A DNA stretch of 64,000 bases, taken from the NCBI RefSeq assembly GCF_029581395.1, contig NZ_CP121113.1, positions 738,501 to 802,500 of the forward strand, read 5' to 3'. Positions within the stretch are counted from its first letter, which is position 1, and every line of letters begins with the position of its first letter. The notes under the pieces were generated by a model that was not told the origin of the DNA, searched no databases, and was given only the letters and a program-made list of their open reading frames with translations. The DNA is from Roseinatronobacter sp. S2 (lineage in GTDB: Bacteria; Pseudomonadota; Alphaproteobacteria; Rhodobacterales; Rhodobacteraceae). Positions 25,304-34,464 of the stretch are shown here, piece after piece. The translations under genes and the position numbers were made by a program.

Positions 25304-26284
25304 ATGACCGACGACGATCAAAGACCAGAGGGGCCGGGCAAGAATGGCACGGTGGCAGATGCGCCAGCGGCCAACTGGGTGGACACGCTGGCCCCCGAGC
25401 AGGCACGGCCATTTCTGCGCCTGTCACGCGCCGACCGCCCTATAGGGACATGGCTTTTGCTGCTGCCGTGCTGGTGGGGGGTGTTTCTGGGCGCTGCGGC
25501 CTATCCTGACGCTGCGGGTTGGCTGACCGTATGGCTGGTTCTGGCCTGCGGGCTTGGTGCGTTCCTGATGCGGGGGGCAGGCTGCACATGGAACGACATC
25601 ACCGACCGCGATATTGATGACAAGGTGGCGCGCACGCGTTCGCGCCCCATCCCGTCGGGGCAGGTCACCTTGCAACAGGCAGGCATCTGGATGGCCATTC
25701 AGGCAGGTATTGCCGCGCTGATCTTGCTAACCTTCAACTGGGCGGCCATCGGGCTGGGTGTGCTGTCGCTGGGTCTGGTTGCCATCTATCCCTTTGCCAA
25801 GCGTTTCACCTGGTGGCCGCAGATATTTCTGGGGCTTGCGTTTAACTGGGGCGCGCTTCTTGCATGGACGGCGCAGACCGGATCATTGGGCTTGCCTGCG
25901 GTGTTTCTGTATCTTGCCGGCATTTGCTGGACACTTTTTTATGATACGATCTATGCACACCAGGACCGTGAAGATGATGAACTGATTGGCGTGAAATCGA
26001 CCGCGCGACTGTTCGGAAACCAGACCGATCAATGGCTGCGCGGGTTCCTGGTGGCCACGGTTGTCCTGCTGTCGCTTGCGGTGATTTACGCCTTGGCACC
26101 ATTGGCAAATCCGTTGAAAATGTCGCTTGGTCTGGCGGGGGCATGGGCCATGGGGTGGCACATGAACTGGCAGCTTGGCAAACTGGATATTGATGATGGT
26201 GATGTTTGCCTGAAACTGTTCAGATCGAACCGCGATGCAGGGCTTTTCGTTGCGCTGTTTTTCGCCATAACACTTTTCGCGTGA
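25304..26284 (+). CDS. ubiA: 4-hydroxybenzoate polyprenyltransferase UbiA
   Basis: A 326-residue integral membrane prenyltransferase attaching the polyprenyl tail to 4-hydroxybenzoate in ubiquinone synthesis. The two Asp-rich magnesium/diphosphate motifs are NDITDRDIDD (with TRSRPIPSG) and DTIYAHQDREDD. About eight or nine hydrophobic helices surround them. The ATG at 25304 is preferred; the frame is open upstream to a GTG at 25262, inside rsmE. Ubiquinone supplies the respiratory chain that ends in the cbb3 oxidase described above. Confidence 0.94.
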   Translation: MTDDDQRPEGPGKNGTVADAPAANWVDTLAPEQARPFLRLSRADRPIGTWLLLLPCWWGVFLGAAAYPDAAGWLTVWLVLACGLGAFLMRGAGCTWNDITDRDIDDKVARTRSRPIPSGQVTLQQAGIWMAIQAGIAALILLTFNWAAIGLGVLSLGLVAIYPFAKRFTWWPQIFLGLAFNWGALLAWTAQTGSLGLPAVFLYLAGICWTLFYDTIYAHQDREDDELIGVKSTARLFGNQTDQWLRGFLVATVVLLSLAVIYALAPLANPLKMSLGLAGAWAMGWHMNWQLGKLDIDDGDVCLKLFRSNRDAGLFVALFFAITLFA

Positions 26285-26319
26285 TTGCGCCTGTAAGCGC
26301 AACTGGCTAGGTGACGGAT

Positions 26320-28329
26320 ATGCGAAACCAAATATCCAAAATTCTGGCAGTGGTGCAAAGCGACTCCTTGGGGGTATGGCAGCGTTACAAAGGCCATGTT
26401 CTGACTGCTGCGGCGTTTGTCGTGGCGGCCATGTTGGCAGTGGCAGGCGCAAGCATGAGTGTGCGCGCGACAGAAAACCTGCTTGTGAACGAATCGCGCG
26501 AAGCCCTGAACGAGGCTGAAATCGAATGGCCCGACATTCAGGTTGACGGCCTGCTTGTCACCATGAGCGGGCAGGCCGCCACCGAAGCAGAGCGTTTTCG
26601 CGCGCTGGGCATCGTCAGCGGGGTCGTTGGCGCGGAGCGTGTCATCGACAGGCTGACCGTCGCACCATCCATTGCGATTGCCGCGCCGCGCTTTTCGGTT
26701 GAAATGATGCGCAACGGGCTGGACGTGTCGCTGATAGGGCTGGTCCCCGAAAGTTATGATATCTCCGGCATCGTGCGCCAGATCGAAGGGATCGGGCCTG
26801 AAGTGTCCGTGGTGAACATGGTTGAAACGGCGGCCCATGCCGTGCCGTTTGGCTGGGAGCGTTCTGTCGAATACGCGATGAAGGCCATGACCCTTGTGCC
26901 CGTCAGCAAGATTTCGGTATCCGCCGATCAGGTAGAGGTGTTCGGCCTTGCGGAATCAGAGCGCCAGCGAGACGAGTTCCGCCAGCGGTTGCAGCGTGAA
27001 CGGCCGCGCGGCCTGATTGCCAGCATCGAGATTTCGGCCCCCCGTCCCGCGATCACGCCCTTTACCTTGCGCTTTGTGATAGACGAAGACGGGGCGCGGT
27101 TCGACGCCTGCTCCGCAGATTCGCAAGAGGCGCGTTCGGCAATACTGCAAGCCGCGCGTCAGGCGGGCGCAGGCGGGGTTCTGGAATGCACCATCGGTCT
27201 TGGCAGCCCTTCGCCGCGGTGGCAGGTTGCGGCCGTGGCGGCGGTGCGGGCCTTGGGCGATGCGGGCGCGGGAACCGTGACCTTTTCGGATACCGACATT
27301 TCCTTTGTTGTCCCGAATGCTGTCGAGATTGCAGAATTTGACCGTATTGTAGGAACGCTGGAAAACGCCGTTCCAGATGTATTTTCTTTGCAAGCGGTCA
27401 GGTTGCCGCCGGAAGAAGGGGATATGGAAGGGCAGGAAAATGCCGTGGAATTCATGATCACCCGCGCGCCCGAAGGGGCCGTGGTGATGCGCGGTCGCCT
27501 GACAGATGACCGACTGCGCAGCGCGCTTTTGTCCATGGCGCGGTCTGAATTCGGCCTGTCCGCTGTGGATATGCAGGCCAATATCACGCCCGACACCCCC
27601 GAAGGGTGGTCTGTGCGCACGTTGTTGGCGATTGATGTCCTTAGTTATCTGGAACATGGCAGCGTGCGCGTGCGCCCGTCCCAGATCGACATTCGCGGCG
27701 TGACAGGGGATGCGGGCGCGTCCGATCGTATTTCGCAAATTCTGACCGACAGGCTGGGGGCGGCCGCGCGCTTTAACCTGAATATCAACTATGATGAACG
27801 CTTTGATCCTGTTGCCATGCAACCCACCCCCGCCCGCTGCGAAGCGTGGATCAAGGAAATTCTGACGGACGAACAGCTGACCTTCGATCCGGGGTCCGCA
27901 ACACTGGTTGCAGATGCTGTAAGGGTCATGGACCAGATCGCCGAGATCTTGCGCGATTGTGGTCGTCTGGAAATGGAAATTGCGGGGCATACCGACAGTC
28001 AGGGCGGGCTGGAAACCAATATGCGCCTAAGCCAGCAACGCGCCGAGGCCGTGATGGCGGCGCTATTGTCGCGCGGCATTCCGATTTCCGGGTTCGAGGC
28101 CAAGGGCTATGGTCCCGAATTCCCCATCGCGGATAACAGCACCGCATCAGGACGCGAAGCCAATCGCCGGATAGAGTTTCGTTTGATCGGGGAATCGGCC
28201 GCCGCCGCGCGCGAGGAAACAGGCGAGGATGAACCCCAAGAACAACCCGACGAGGACGATCTGGAAATTGAAGTCACGCTTGGGGCCGAAGACACCCCCC
28301 GCCCGCAACCCCGCCCCGAAAGGCCCTGA
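26320..28329 (+). CDS. Membrane-anchored BON-like/OmpA C-terminal domain protein
   Basis: A 669-residue envelope protein. A membrane helix at about 26-45 anchors a long periplasmic region resembling repeated BON modules (around residues 60-140 and 145-230, then further weak repeats). The C-terminal OmpA-type peptidoglycan-binding domain contains GHTDSQG at about 556-562 and GREANRRIEFRL. An acidic, Pro-rich tail follows. AGGTGA at 26309-26314 supports the ATG at 26320. It probably links inner membrane and peptidoglycan; exact role unknown. It starts 35 bp after ubiA. Confidence 0.8.
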   Translation: MRNQISKILAVVQSDSLGVWQRYKGHVLTAAAFVVAAMLAVAGASMSVRATENLLVNESREALNEAEIEWPDIQVDGLLVTMSGQAATEAERFRALGIVSGVVGAERVIDRLTVAPSIAIAAPRFSVEMMRNGLDVSLIGLVPESYDISGIVRQIEGIGPEVSVVNMVETAAHAVPFGWERSVEYAMKAMTLVPVSKISVSADQVEVFGLAESERQRDEFRQRLQRERPRGLIASIEISAPRPAITPFTLRFVIDEDGARFDACSADSQEARSAILQAARQAGAGGVLECTIGLGSPSPRWQVAAVAAVRALGDAGAGTVTFSDTDISFVVPNAVEIAEFDRIVGTLENAVPDVFSLQAVRLPPEEGDMEGQENAVEFMITRAPEGAVVMRGRLTDDRLRSALLSMARSEFGLSAVDMQANITPDTPEGWSVRTLLAIDVLSYLEHGSVRVRPSQIDIRGVTGDAGASDRISQILTDRLGAAARFNLNINYDERFDPVAMQPTPARCEAWIKEILTDEQLTFDPGSATLVADAVRVMDQIAEILRDCGRLEMEIAGHTDSQGGLETNMRLSQQRAEAVMAALLSRGIPISGFEAKGYGPEFPIADNSTASGREANRRIEFRLIGESAAAAREETGEDEPQEQPDEDDLEIEVTLGAEDTPRPQPRPERP

Positions 28330-28382
28330 TGTGCAGGTGCCCGATTGTGCTGTTTCTGCGGCCCGCCTGAACAGAGGTAGAA

Positions 28383-28706
28383 ATGAACCGGTTTGAATTC
28401 ATCGTCATTACGGCACTGATCCTGTTTGTGGCCTTTTCACTTGGTTGGTTTACGAACTGGCTTGTGCACAGGTTCACGCGTGTCCGCCAGCAGGATCTGG
28501 GCGAACTGGACCGCATGGCGCAGGCCTTGCACGAAGCCGAAGAAATTCGTGATCAGGCGATCGAATATGTCGAGACACGCGAACGTGATCTGACCGCCCG
28601 GCTAAGCCAGACAGAAGCAGAATTGCGCGCTGCAATGGACGGATTGCGCGAAGCACGCAGTGAAGCGGAGTATTATCGCGCACAGTTGGAGCAGTCGCAG
28701 GGGTGA
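28383..28706 (+). CDS. Small membrane-anchored coiled-coil protein
   Basis: A 107-residue protein with one N-terminal helix (about 6-27, FIVITALILFVAFSLGWFTNWL) and a cytoplasmic or periplasmic heptad-rich segment from about residue 39 to the end (ELDRMAQALHEAEEIRDQ, then LTARLSQTEAELRAAM). GAGGTAG precedes the ATG. It follows the OmpA-like gene by 53 bp and may be co-transcribed. No characterised homologue comes to mind. Confidence 0.75.
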   Translation: MNRFEFIVITALILFVAFSLGWFTNWLVHRFTRVRQQDLGELDRMAQALHEAEEIRDQAIEYVETRERDLTARLSQTEAELRAAMDGLREARSEAEYYRAQLEQSQG

Positions 28707-29006
28707 TCAGCTTGCGGTTGTTTGCGCGTCGAAGGCGGCGGCGGACTTTTTCGCTTGGCATTCGCGGGCATAGAGTCTATGGAACCCTCCGCTGGGGTAT
28801 CAGGCTGTCGCTTGATTGCCCTGGCGATTCGTCCGAGACGGTGGGTGATGGCAACATCGTAATTCCTGCCTGAGGCGGGACAGGAACATTTCGGTTTCCG
28901 GGGTAATTCCTCGGGCGGATTTGGGAAAGGCCCGTTCGGACCTTATGCCAGATTACGGTCTGGCGAAACGAGCCGGGGGGAAACCCCTAATAATTGGAGA
29001 GACCCT
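28707..29006 (+). promoter_or_regulatory. rplJ upstream region and probable L10 leader
   Basis: This 300-bp gap upstream of rplJL contains a possible promoter (TTGGCA at 28755-28760, 17 bp, TATGGA at 28778-28783; weak -10) and then a structured stretch of about 220 nt. Visible hairpins include CCAGA/TCTGG and GGGG-GAAA-CCCC close to the start. In many bacteria L10 (with L7/L12) represses its own mRNA through such a leader; that function is inferred here from position and folding potential. Confidence 0.5.
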
Positions 29007-29522
29007 GTGGATAGAGCCCAAAAAGAGAAAGTGGTCGAGGAACTCGGCCAGATCTTCGAAAGCTCTGGCGTGGTTGTGGTAGCACAATACGCTGGCCTCA
29101 CGGTTGCTGAGATGCAGGTTCTGCGCGCACGCATGCGTGATGCGGGCGGGGCAGTTCGCGTCGCCAAGAACAAGCTCGCCAAAATCGCCCTTGAAGGAAA
29201 GCCCTGCGCAAGCATTTCTGACCTTCTGACAGGCATGACCGTTCTTGCCTATTCCGAAGACCCTGTTGCAGCTGCAAAAGTGGTCCAGGACTTCACCAAA
29301 GAAAACCAGAAGCTGGTTGTCCTTGGTGGTGCAATGGGTGAATCGGCCCTTGACCCTGCCGGTGTCAAGGCAGTGGCTGCAATGCCGTCGCGCGAAGAGC
29401 TTATCGCTCAGATCGCGTCGTGCATCGGTGCCCCTGCTTCGAACATCGCGGGTGCAATTGGCGCTCCTGCTTCGAATATTGCCGGAATTCTTTCAACGCT
29501 CGAAGAGCGTGAAGCGGCATAA
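29007..29522 (+). CDS. rplJ: Ribosomal protein L10
   Basis: A 171-residue base of the ribosomal stalk, anchoring L7/L12 dimers to 23S rRNA. It begins with GTG ([17 protein letters not shown]) preceded by TTGGAGA. The C-terminal part has a near-repeated segment ([20 protein letters not shown]) where L12 dimers attach. It is followed by rplL after 73 bp. The usual upstream neighbours rplK and rplA are not here. Confidence 0.97.
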   Translation: MDRAQKEKVVEELGQIFESSGVVVVAQYAGLTVAEMQVLRARMRDAGGAVRVAKNKLAKIALEGKPCASISDLLTGMTVLAYSEDPVAAAKVVQDFTKENQKLVVLGGAMGESALDPAGVKAVAAMPSREELIAQIASCIGAPASNIAGAIGAPASNIAGILSTLEEREAA

Positions 29523-29595
29523 GCAACCTTTGGCCTGCGTGGCGTGAAGCACACCCATGTTGGACCCTTGAACCTGAACAGAATGGAACTGAACA

Positions 29596-29973
29596 ATGGC
29601 TGATCTTAAAGCACTTGCAGAGCAAATCGTGAACCTCACGCTGCTCGAAGCTCAGGAACTGAAAACGATCCTGAAAGACGAATATGGCATCGAACCCGCT
29701 GCTGGCGGCGCTGTCATGATGGCAGGCCCCGCTGGTGATGCAGGCCCCGCTGCCGAAGAAAAAACCGAATTCGACGTTGTTCTGCTCGAAGCCGGTGCAA
29801 ACAAAATCGCGGTCATCAAAGAAGTTCGCGGCATCACCGGTCTGGGCCTGAAAGAAGCCAAAGACCTGGTCGAAGCTGGCGGCAAAGCCGTGAAAGAAGG
29901 CGCCCCGAAAGAGGAAGCCGAAGAGATCAAGAAAAAGCTCGAAGATGCTGGTGCAAAAGTCGAGCTGAAGTAA
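29596..29973 (+). CDS. rplL: Ribosomal protein L7/L12
   Basis: A 125-residue stalk protein that recruits translation GTPases such as EF-G and EF-Tu. An N-terminal dimerisation helix, an Ala/Gly/Pro-rich hinge (about 37-52) and the compact C-terminal domain ([32 protein letters not shown]) are all present. Its stop precedes a strong hairpin that separates it from rpoB. Confidence 0.97.
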   Translation: MADLKALAEQIVNLTLLEAQELKTILKDEYGIEPAAGGAVMMAGPAGDAGPAAEEKTEFDVVLLEAGANKIAVIKEVRGITGLGLKEAKDLVEAGGKAVKEGAPKEEAEEIKKKLEDAGAKVELK

Positions 29974-30013
29974 TAGGACGAGATGCGCAGCATCTTGATC
30001 TTCTGAAAATCAA

Positions 30014-30046
30014 ACTGGGACCGGACGCCTCCGGTCCCAGTTTATC
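30014..30046 (+). terminator. Hairpin between rplL and rpoB (partial terminator/attenuator)
   Basis: A perfect 12-bp stem, ACTGGGACCGGA (30014-30025) with TCCGGTCCCAGT (30030-30041), has a CGCC loop and is followed by TTATC. The poor T tract suggests partial termination, which would lower rpoBC expression relative to rplJL as in other bacteria. Confidence 0.8.
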
Positions 30047-30232
30047 ACTGTTTCTGGACAGGACTTTTGTGCCTGTGGTGTGAAAGTCCTGTCCAGGGAT
30101 AGTGCCGGCTCGGGAGTGAACCTGTGGGAGGGTTCGCATGAATGGAGCCACACCCCCCGTTTCGCAAGCGGCGCGGCGCCTGATGCCCGACAGCGCGCCC
30201 GCCAGCGAAGACCATGAAAGGTGACGACGCGC

Positions 30233-33200
30233 ATGGCTCAGTCCTATGTTGGCCAGAAACGTATCCGCAGGATGTTCGGCAAGATCCGTGAAGTTCTGGA
30301 AATGCCGAATCTGATCGAGATTCAGAAAAATTCGTATGATTTGTTCCTTCGCTCCGGCGATGCGGACCGCCCGCTTGACGGCGAAGGCATCATGGGGGTG
30401 TTCCAGTCGGTTTTCCCGATCAAGGATTTCAACGAAACGGCAACGCTGGAGTTCGTGAAATACGAACTGGAAAAACCGAAATACGACACCGACGAATGCA
30501 TCCAGCGCGACATGACATATGCGGCACCGTTGAAAGTTACGCTGCGGCTGATCGTATTTGATATTGATGAAGACACCGGCGCGAAATCCGTTAAGGATAT
30601 CAAGGAACAAGACGTGTTCATGGGCGACATGCCGCTTATGACCGGAAACGGGACGTTCATTGTCAACGGCACCGAACGGGTGGTGGTCAGCCAGATGCAC
30701 CGCAGCCCCGGCGTGTTCTTTGACCATGATCAGGGGAAAACGCACAGCTCGGGCAAGCTGCTGTTTACCTGCCGGATCATTCCGTATCGCGGGTCATGGC
30801 TTGATTTTGAATTTGACGCCAAGGATATGGTTTTTGCGCGGATCGACCGCCGCCGCAAACTGCCTGTGACCACGCTTCTGTATGCGTTGGGCATGGATCA
30901 GAACCAGATCATGAACGCGTATTATGACCGCGTCAGCTTCAGCCTGCAAAAGAACAAGGGTTGGGTCACAAAATTCTTCCCCGAGCGTGTGCGCGGCACC
31001 CGCCCGACAATCGATCTGGTCGACGCTGCAACCGGCGAAGTCATCTGCAAGGCTGGCGACAAGATGACCCCGCGCATGGTCAAGCAGCTGATCGACGAAG
31101 GCAAAGTCACTGACCTGCTGGTTCCGTTTGACCATATCGTTGGCCGCTATGTTGCCCAGGACCTGATCAACGAAGAAACCGGCGAAATCTATGCCGAAGC
31201 CGGCGAAGAACTGACCTGGGATCTGGACAAGGATGGCGAAGTCAAGGGCGGCACGCTGAAAGTGCTGCTGGACAACGGCATCACGGATATCGAGGTTCTG
31301 GACATCGACGGTGTCAATGTCGGCCCCTATATCCGCAACACCATGGCTGCGGACAAAAACTGGAGCCGCGAAAACGCGCTGATGGACATTTACCGTGTCA
31401 TGCGCCCCGGCGAGCCGCCGACCGTTGACACAGCATCGGCGCTGTTTGACCAGTTGTTCTTCGATTCCGAACGCTATGACCTGTCCGCCGTTGGCCGTGT
31501 GAAGATGAACATGCGCCTTCAGCTTGATGCACCAGACACACTACGCACGCTGCGCCCCGAAGATGTGGTGGCGTGTATTCGCGGTCTGGTCGAATTGCGT
31601 GATGGCAAGGGCGAGATTGACGACATTGACCACCTTGGCAACCGTCGCGTGCGGTCCGTGGGCGAGTTGATGGAAAACCAGTATCGCGTTGGCCTGCTGC
31701 GCATGGAGCGTGCGATCCGCGAGCGCATGTCCTCGGTCGAGATTGACACTGTCATGCCGCAGGATCTGATCAACGCGAAACCGGCTGCGGCCGCAGTGCG
31801 TGAATTCTTCGGCTCCAGCCAGTTGTCCCAGTTCATGGACCAGACAAACCCGCTGTCCGAAGTGACACACAAACGCCGCCTGTCCGCGCTTGGGCCAGGT
31901 GGTCTGACGCGCGAACGCGCGGGTTTCGAGGTGCGCGACGTTCACCCCACCCATTATGGCCGCATGTGCCCGATTGAAACGCCCGAAGGTCAGAATATCG
32001 GTCTGATCAACTCTCTGGCGACATTCGCGCGCGTCAACAAATACGGCTTCATCGAAACACCCTATCGCAAGGTTGTGGACGGGCAGGTCACGGATGAAGT
32101 GGTCTATCTGTCAGCCACCGAAGAGCAACGCCACACGGTTGCGCAGGCCAACGCGACGCTTGATGAAAATGGCGCCTTCGTCAACGAACTGGTGTCCACG
32201 CGCAAAGCTGGCGAGTTCATGCTGAACCCGCGCGAAGCCGTTGACCTGATTGACGTGTCGCCCAAGCAGCTGGTTTCGGTTGCGGCATCCCTGATCCCGT
32301 TCCTTGAAAACGACGACGCCAACCGCGCGTTGATGGGGTCGAACATGATGCGGCAGGCTGTGCCGTTGCTGCAATCAGACGCGCCATTGGTCGGCACAGG
32401 CATGGAGGGCATTGTTGCCCGCGATTCCGGTGCGGCCATCCTGACGCGTCGTGCTGGTGTTATCGACCAGGTCGACGCGCAGCGTATTGTTGTGCGTGCG
32501 ACCGAAATGCTGGAAGCGGGCGAGCCGGGCGTGGATATCTACCGTCTGCGCAAGTTCAAACGCTCGAACGCGTCATCATGCATCAACCAGCGCCCCTTGG
32601 TGAAGGTGGGTGATCATGTATCGCGTGGCGAAGTTATTGCTGATGGTCCGTGCACCGACATGGGTGAACTGGCCGTCGGGCGTAACATCGTCGTGGCGTT
32701 CATGCCGTGGAATGGCTACAACTTCGAGGACTCGATCCTGATTTCAGAGCGTATTCTGAAAGATGACGTGTTCACCTCGATTCATATCGATGAATACGAA
32801 GTTGCGGCCCGCGACACCAAGCTTGGCCCGGAAGATATCACCCGCGATATTCCCAACGTGGGTGAAGAAGCACTGCGCAATCTGGATGAGGCAGGCATCG
32901 TCTATGTCGGCGCCGAAGTTCAGGCCGGTGACATTCTGGTAGGCAAGGTCACGCCAAAAGGCGAAAGCCCGATGACGCCGGAAGAAAAGCTGTTGCGCGC
33001 GATCTTTGGTGAAAAGGCGTCCGATGTGCGCGACACATCGCTGCGTCTGCCACCGGGGGCTTACGGGACGATCGTTGAAGTGCGCGTGTTCAACCGCCAT
33101 GGTGTGGAAAAAGATGAACGCGCCCTACAGATCGAACGCGAAGAAATCGAACGCCTGTCACGCGACCGCGATGACGAGCTGGAGATTCTGGAGCGCAACA

Positions 33201-34369
33201 TCTACGGTCGTCTGAAGCAGCTGATCTTCGGCAAAGTGGCTGTCAAAGGCCCCAAAGGTGTCAAATCCAATTCCGAGATTACCGACGAATTGCTTGAAAG
33301 CCTGAGCCGTGGTCAGTGGTGGCAGCTTGCCTTGTCCGACGAGGCCGAGGCACAGGAAGTAGAGGCGCTGAATGCCCTTTACGACCAGCAAAAGCGCCAG
33401 TTGCAGGCCCGTTTCGACGATAAGGTCGAAAAAGTCCGTCGTGGCGATGATCTGCCACCGGGCGTGATGAAAATGGTCAAGGTGTTCGTCGCCGTGAAGC
33501 GCAAGCTTCAGGCAGGGGACAAAATGGCCGGTCGTCACGGCAACAAAGGCGTCATCTCCAAGGTCGTACCGGTCGAGGATATGCCGTTTCTGGCAGACGG
33601 GACCACGGTTGACATGGTGCTGAACCCGCTGGGCGTGCCATCGCGGATGAATGTCGGCCAGATTCTGGAAACCCATATGGGCTGGGCCTTGCGCGGTCTG
33701 GGCGTTCAGATCGACGAGGCATTGCAGGAATACCGCCGGTCAGGTGACATGACGCCTGTGCGTGAAGCTATGCGCATTGGCTATGGTGATGACTTCTATG
33801 CCGAAGTGTTCGATGGCATGGATGAAACCGCCCTTGTCGAGTCTGCAACGACCGTCACAAAGGGGGTGCCGATTGGCACGCCGGTATTCGATGGTGCCAA
33901 GGAACCTGATGTCGATGATGCGCTGCGGCGCGCCGGTTTTGACACATCTGGCCAGTCGGTCGTCTTTGACGGGCGCACGGGCGAACAGTTTGCCCGTTCG
34001 GTGACTGTGGGTGTGAAATACATGCTGAAACTGCACCACCTTGTTGACGACAAGCTGCACGCGCGTTCAACCGGGCCTTACAGCCTTGTCACGCAGCAGC
34101 CGCTGGGTGGTAAAGCGCAGTTCGGTGGTCAGCGTCTGGGCGAGATGGAGGTCTGGGCACTGGAAGCTTACGGTGCGGCCTATACGCTTCAGGAAATGCT
34201 GACTGTCAAATCGGACGACGTGGCAGGCCGGACCAAGGTGTATGAATCGATCGTCAAGGGCGAGGACAACTATGAAGCGGGCGTGCCGGAATCGTTTAAC
34301 GTTCTGGTGAAAGAAGTCCGTGGCCTCGGCCTGAATATGGAACTCCTGGATTCGGAGGAGGAGGGGTAA
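30233..34369 (+). CDS. rpoB: DNA-directed RNA polymerase beta subunit
   Basis: A 1378-residue beta subunit of RNA polymerase. The ATG at 30233 ([18 protein letters not shown]) matches alphaproteobacterial RpoB; a GTG four codons earlier is in frame but less likely. Conserved regions run in order, including the rifampicin pocket around [20 protein letters not shown] with the following [10 protein letters not shown], and the C-terminal [25 protein letters not shown]. The rifampicin-region residues look wild type. It is separated from rplL by an attenuator-like hairpin and from rpoC by another. Confidence 0.98.
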   Translation: MAQSYVGQKRIRRMFGKIREVLEMPNLIEIQKNSYDLFLRSGDADRPLDGEGIMGVFQSVFPIKDFNETATLEFVKYELEKPKYDTDECIQRDMTYAAPLKVTLRLIVFDIDEDTGAKSVKDIKEQDVFMGDMPLMTGNGTFIVNGTERVVVSQMHRSPGVFFDHDQGKTHSSGKLLFTCRIIPYRGSWLDFEFDAKDMVFARIDRRRKLPVTTLLYALGMDQNQIMNAYYDRVSFSLQKNKGWVTKFFPERVRGTRPTIDLVDAATGEVICKAGDKMTPRMVKQLIDEGKVTDLLVPFDHIVGRYVAQDLINEETGEIYAEAGEELTWDLDKDGEVKGGTLKVLLDNGITDIEVLDIDGVNVGPYIRNTMAADKNWSRENALMDIYRVMRPGEPPTVDTASALFDQLFFDSERYDLSAVGRVKMNMRLQLDAPDTLRTLRPEDVVACIRGLVELRDGKGEIDDIDHLGNRRVRSVGELMENQYRVGLLRMERAIRERMSSVEIDTVMPQDLINAKPAAAAVREFFGSSQLSQFMDQTNPLSEVTHKRRLSALGPGGLTRERAGFEVRDVHPTHYGRMCPIETPEGQNIGLINSLATFARVNKYGFIETPYRKVVDGQVTDEVVYLSATEEQRHTVAQANATLDENGAFVNELVSTRKAGEFMLNPREAVDLIDVSPKQLVSVAASLIPFLENDDANRALMGSNMMRQAVPLLQSDAPLVGTGMEGIVARDSGAAILTRRAGVIDQVDAQRIVVRATEMLEAGEPGVDIYRLRKFKRSNASSCINQRPLVKVGDHVSRGEVIADGPCTDMGELAVGRNIVVAFMPWNGYNFEDSILISERILKDDVFTSIHIDEYEVAARDTKLGPEDITRDIPNVGEEALRNLDEAGIVYVGAEVQAGDILVGKVTPKGESPMTPEEKLLRAIFGEKASDVRDTSLRLPPGAYGTIVEVRVFNRHGVEKDERALQIEREEIERLSRDRDDELEILERNIYGRLKQLIFGKVAVKGPKGVKSNSEITDELLESLSRGQWWQLALSDEAEAQEVEALNALYDQQKRQLQARFDDKVEKVRRGDDLPPGVMKMVKVFVAVKRKLQAGDKMAGRHGNKGVISKVVPVEDMPFLADGTTVDMVLNPLGVPSRMNVGQILETHMGWALRGLGVQIDEALQEYRRSGDMTPVREAMRIGYGDDFYAEVFDGMDETALVESATTVTKGVPIGTPVFDGAKEPDVDDALRRAGFDTSGQSVVFDGRTGEQFARSVTVGVKYMLKLHHLVDDKLHARSTGPYSLVTQQPLGGKAQFGGQRLGEMEVWALEAYGAAYTLQEMLTVKSDDVAGRTKVYESIVKGEDNYEAGVPESFNVLVKEVRGLGLNMELLDSEEEG

Positions 34370-34383
34370 CGCTGCGTGAGCCC

Positions 34384-34414
34384 ACGCACCCTGCACATAG
34401 CTGGCAGGGTGCGT
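34384..34414 (+). other. Hairpin between rpoB and rpoC
   Basis: A perfect 11-bp stem, ACGCACCCTGC (34384-34394) with GCAGGGTGCGT (34404-34414), has a nine-base loop and no proper T tract (AAATTTCACTC follows). It may be an RNA-processing or stabilising element rather than a terminator. Confidence 0.6.
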
Positions 34415-34464
34415 AAATTTCACTCTCTGCCCCTGTCCCCCCCGACCCTTTCAAGGAAATGATC

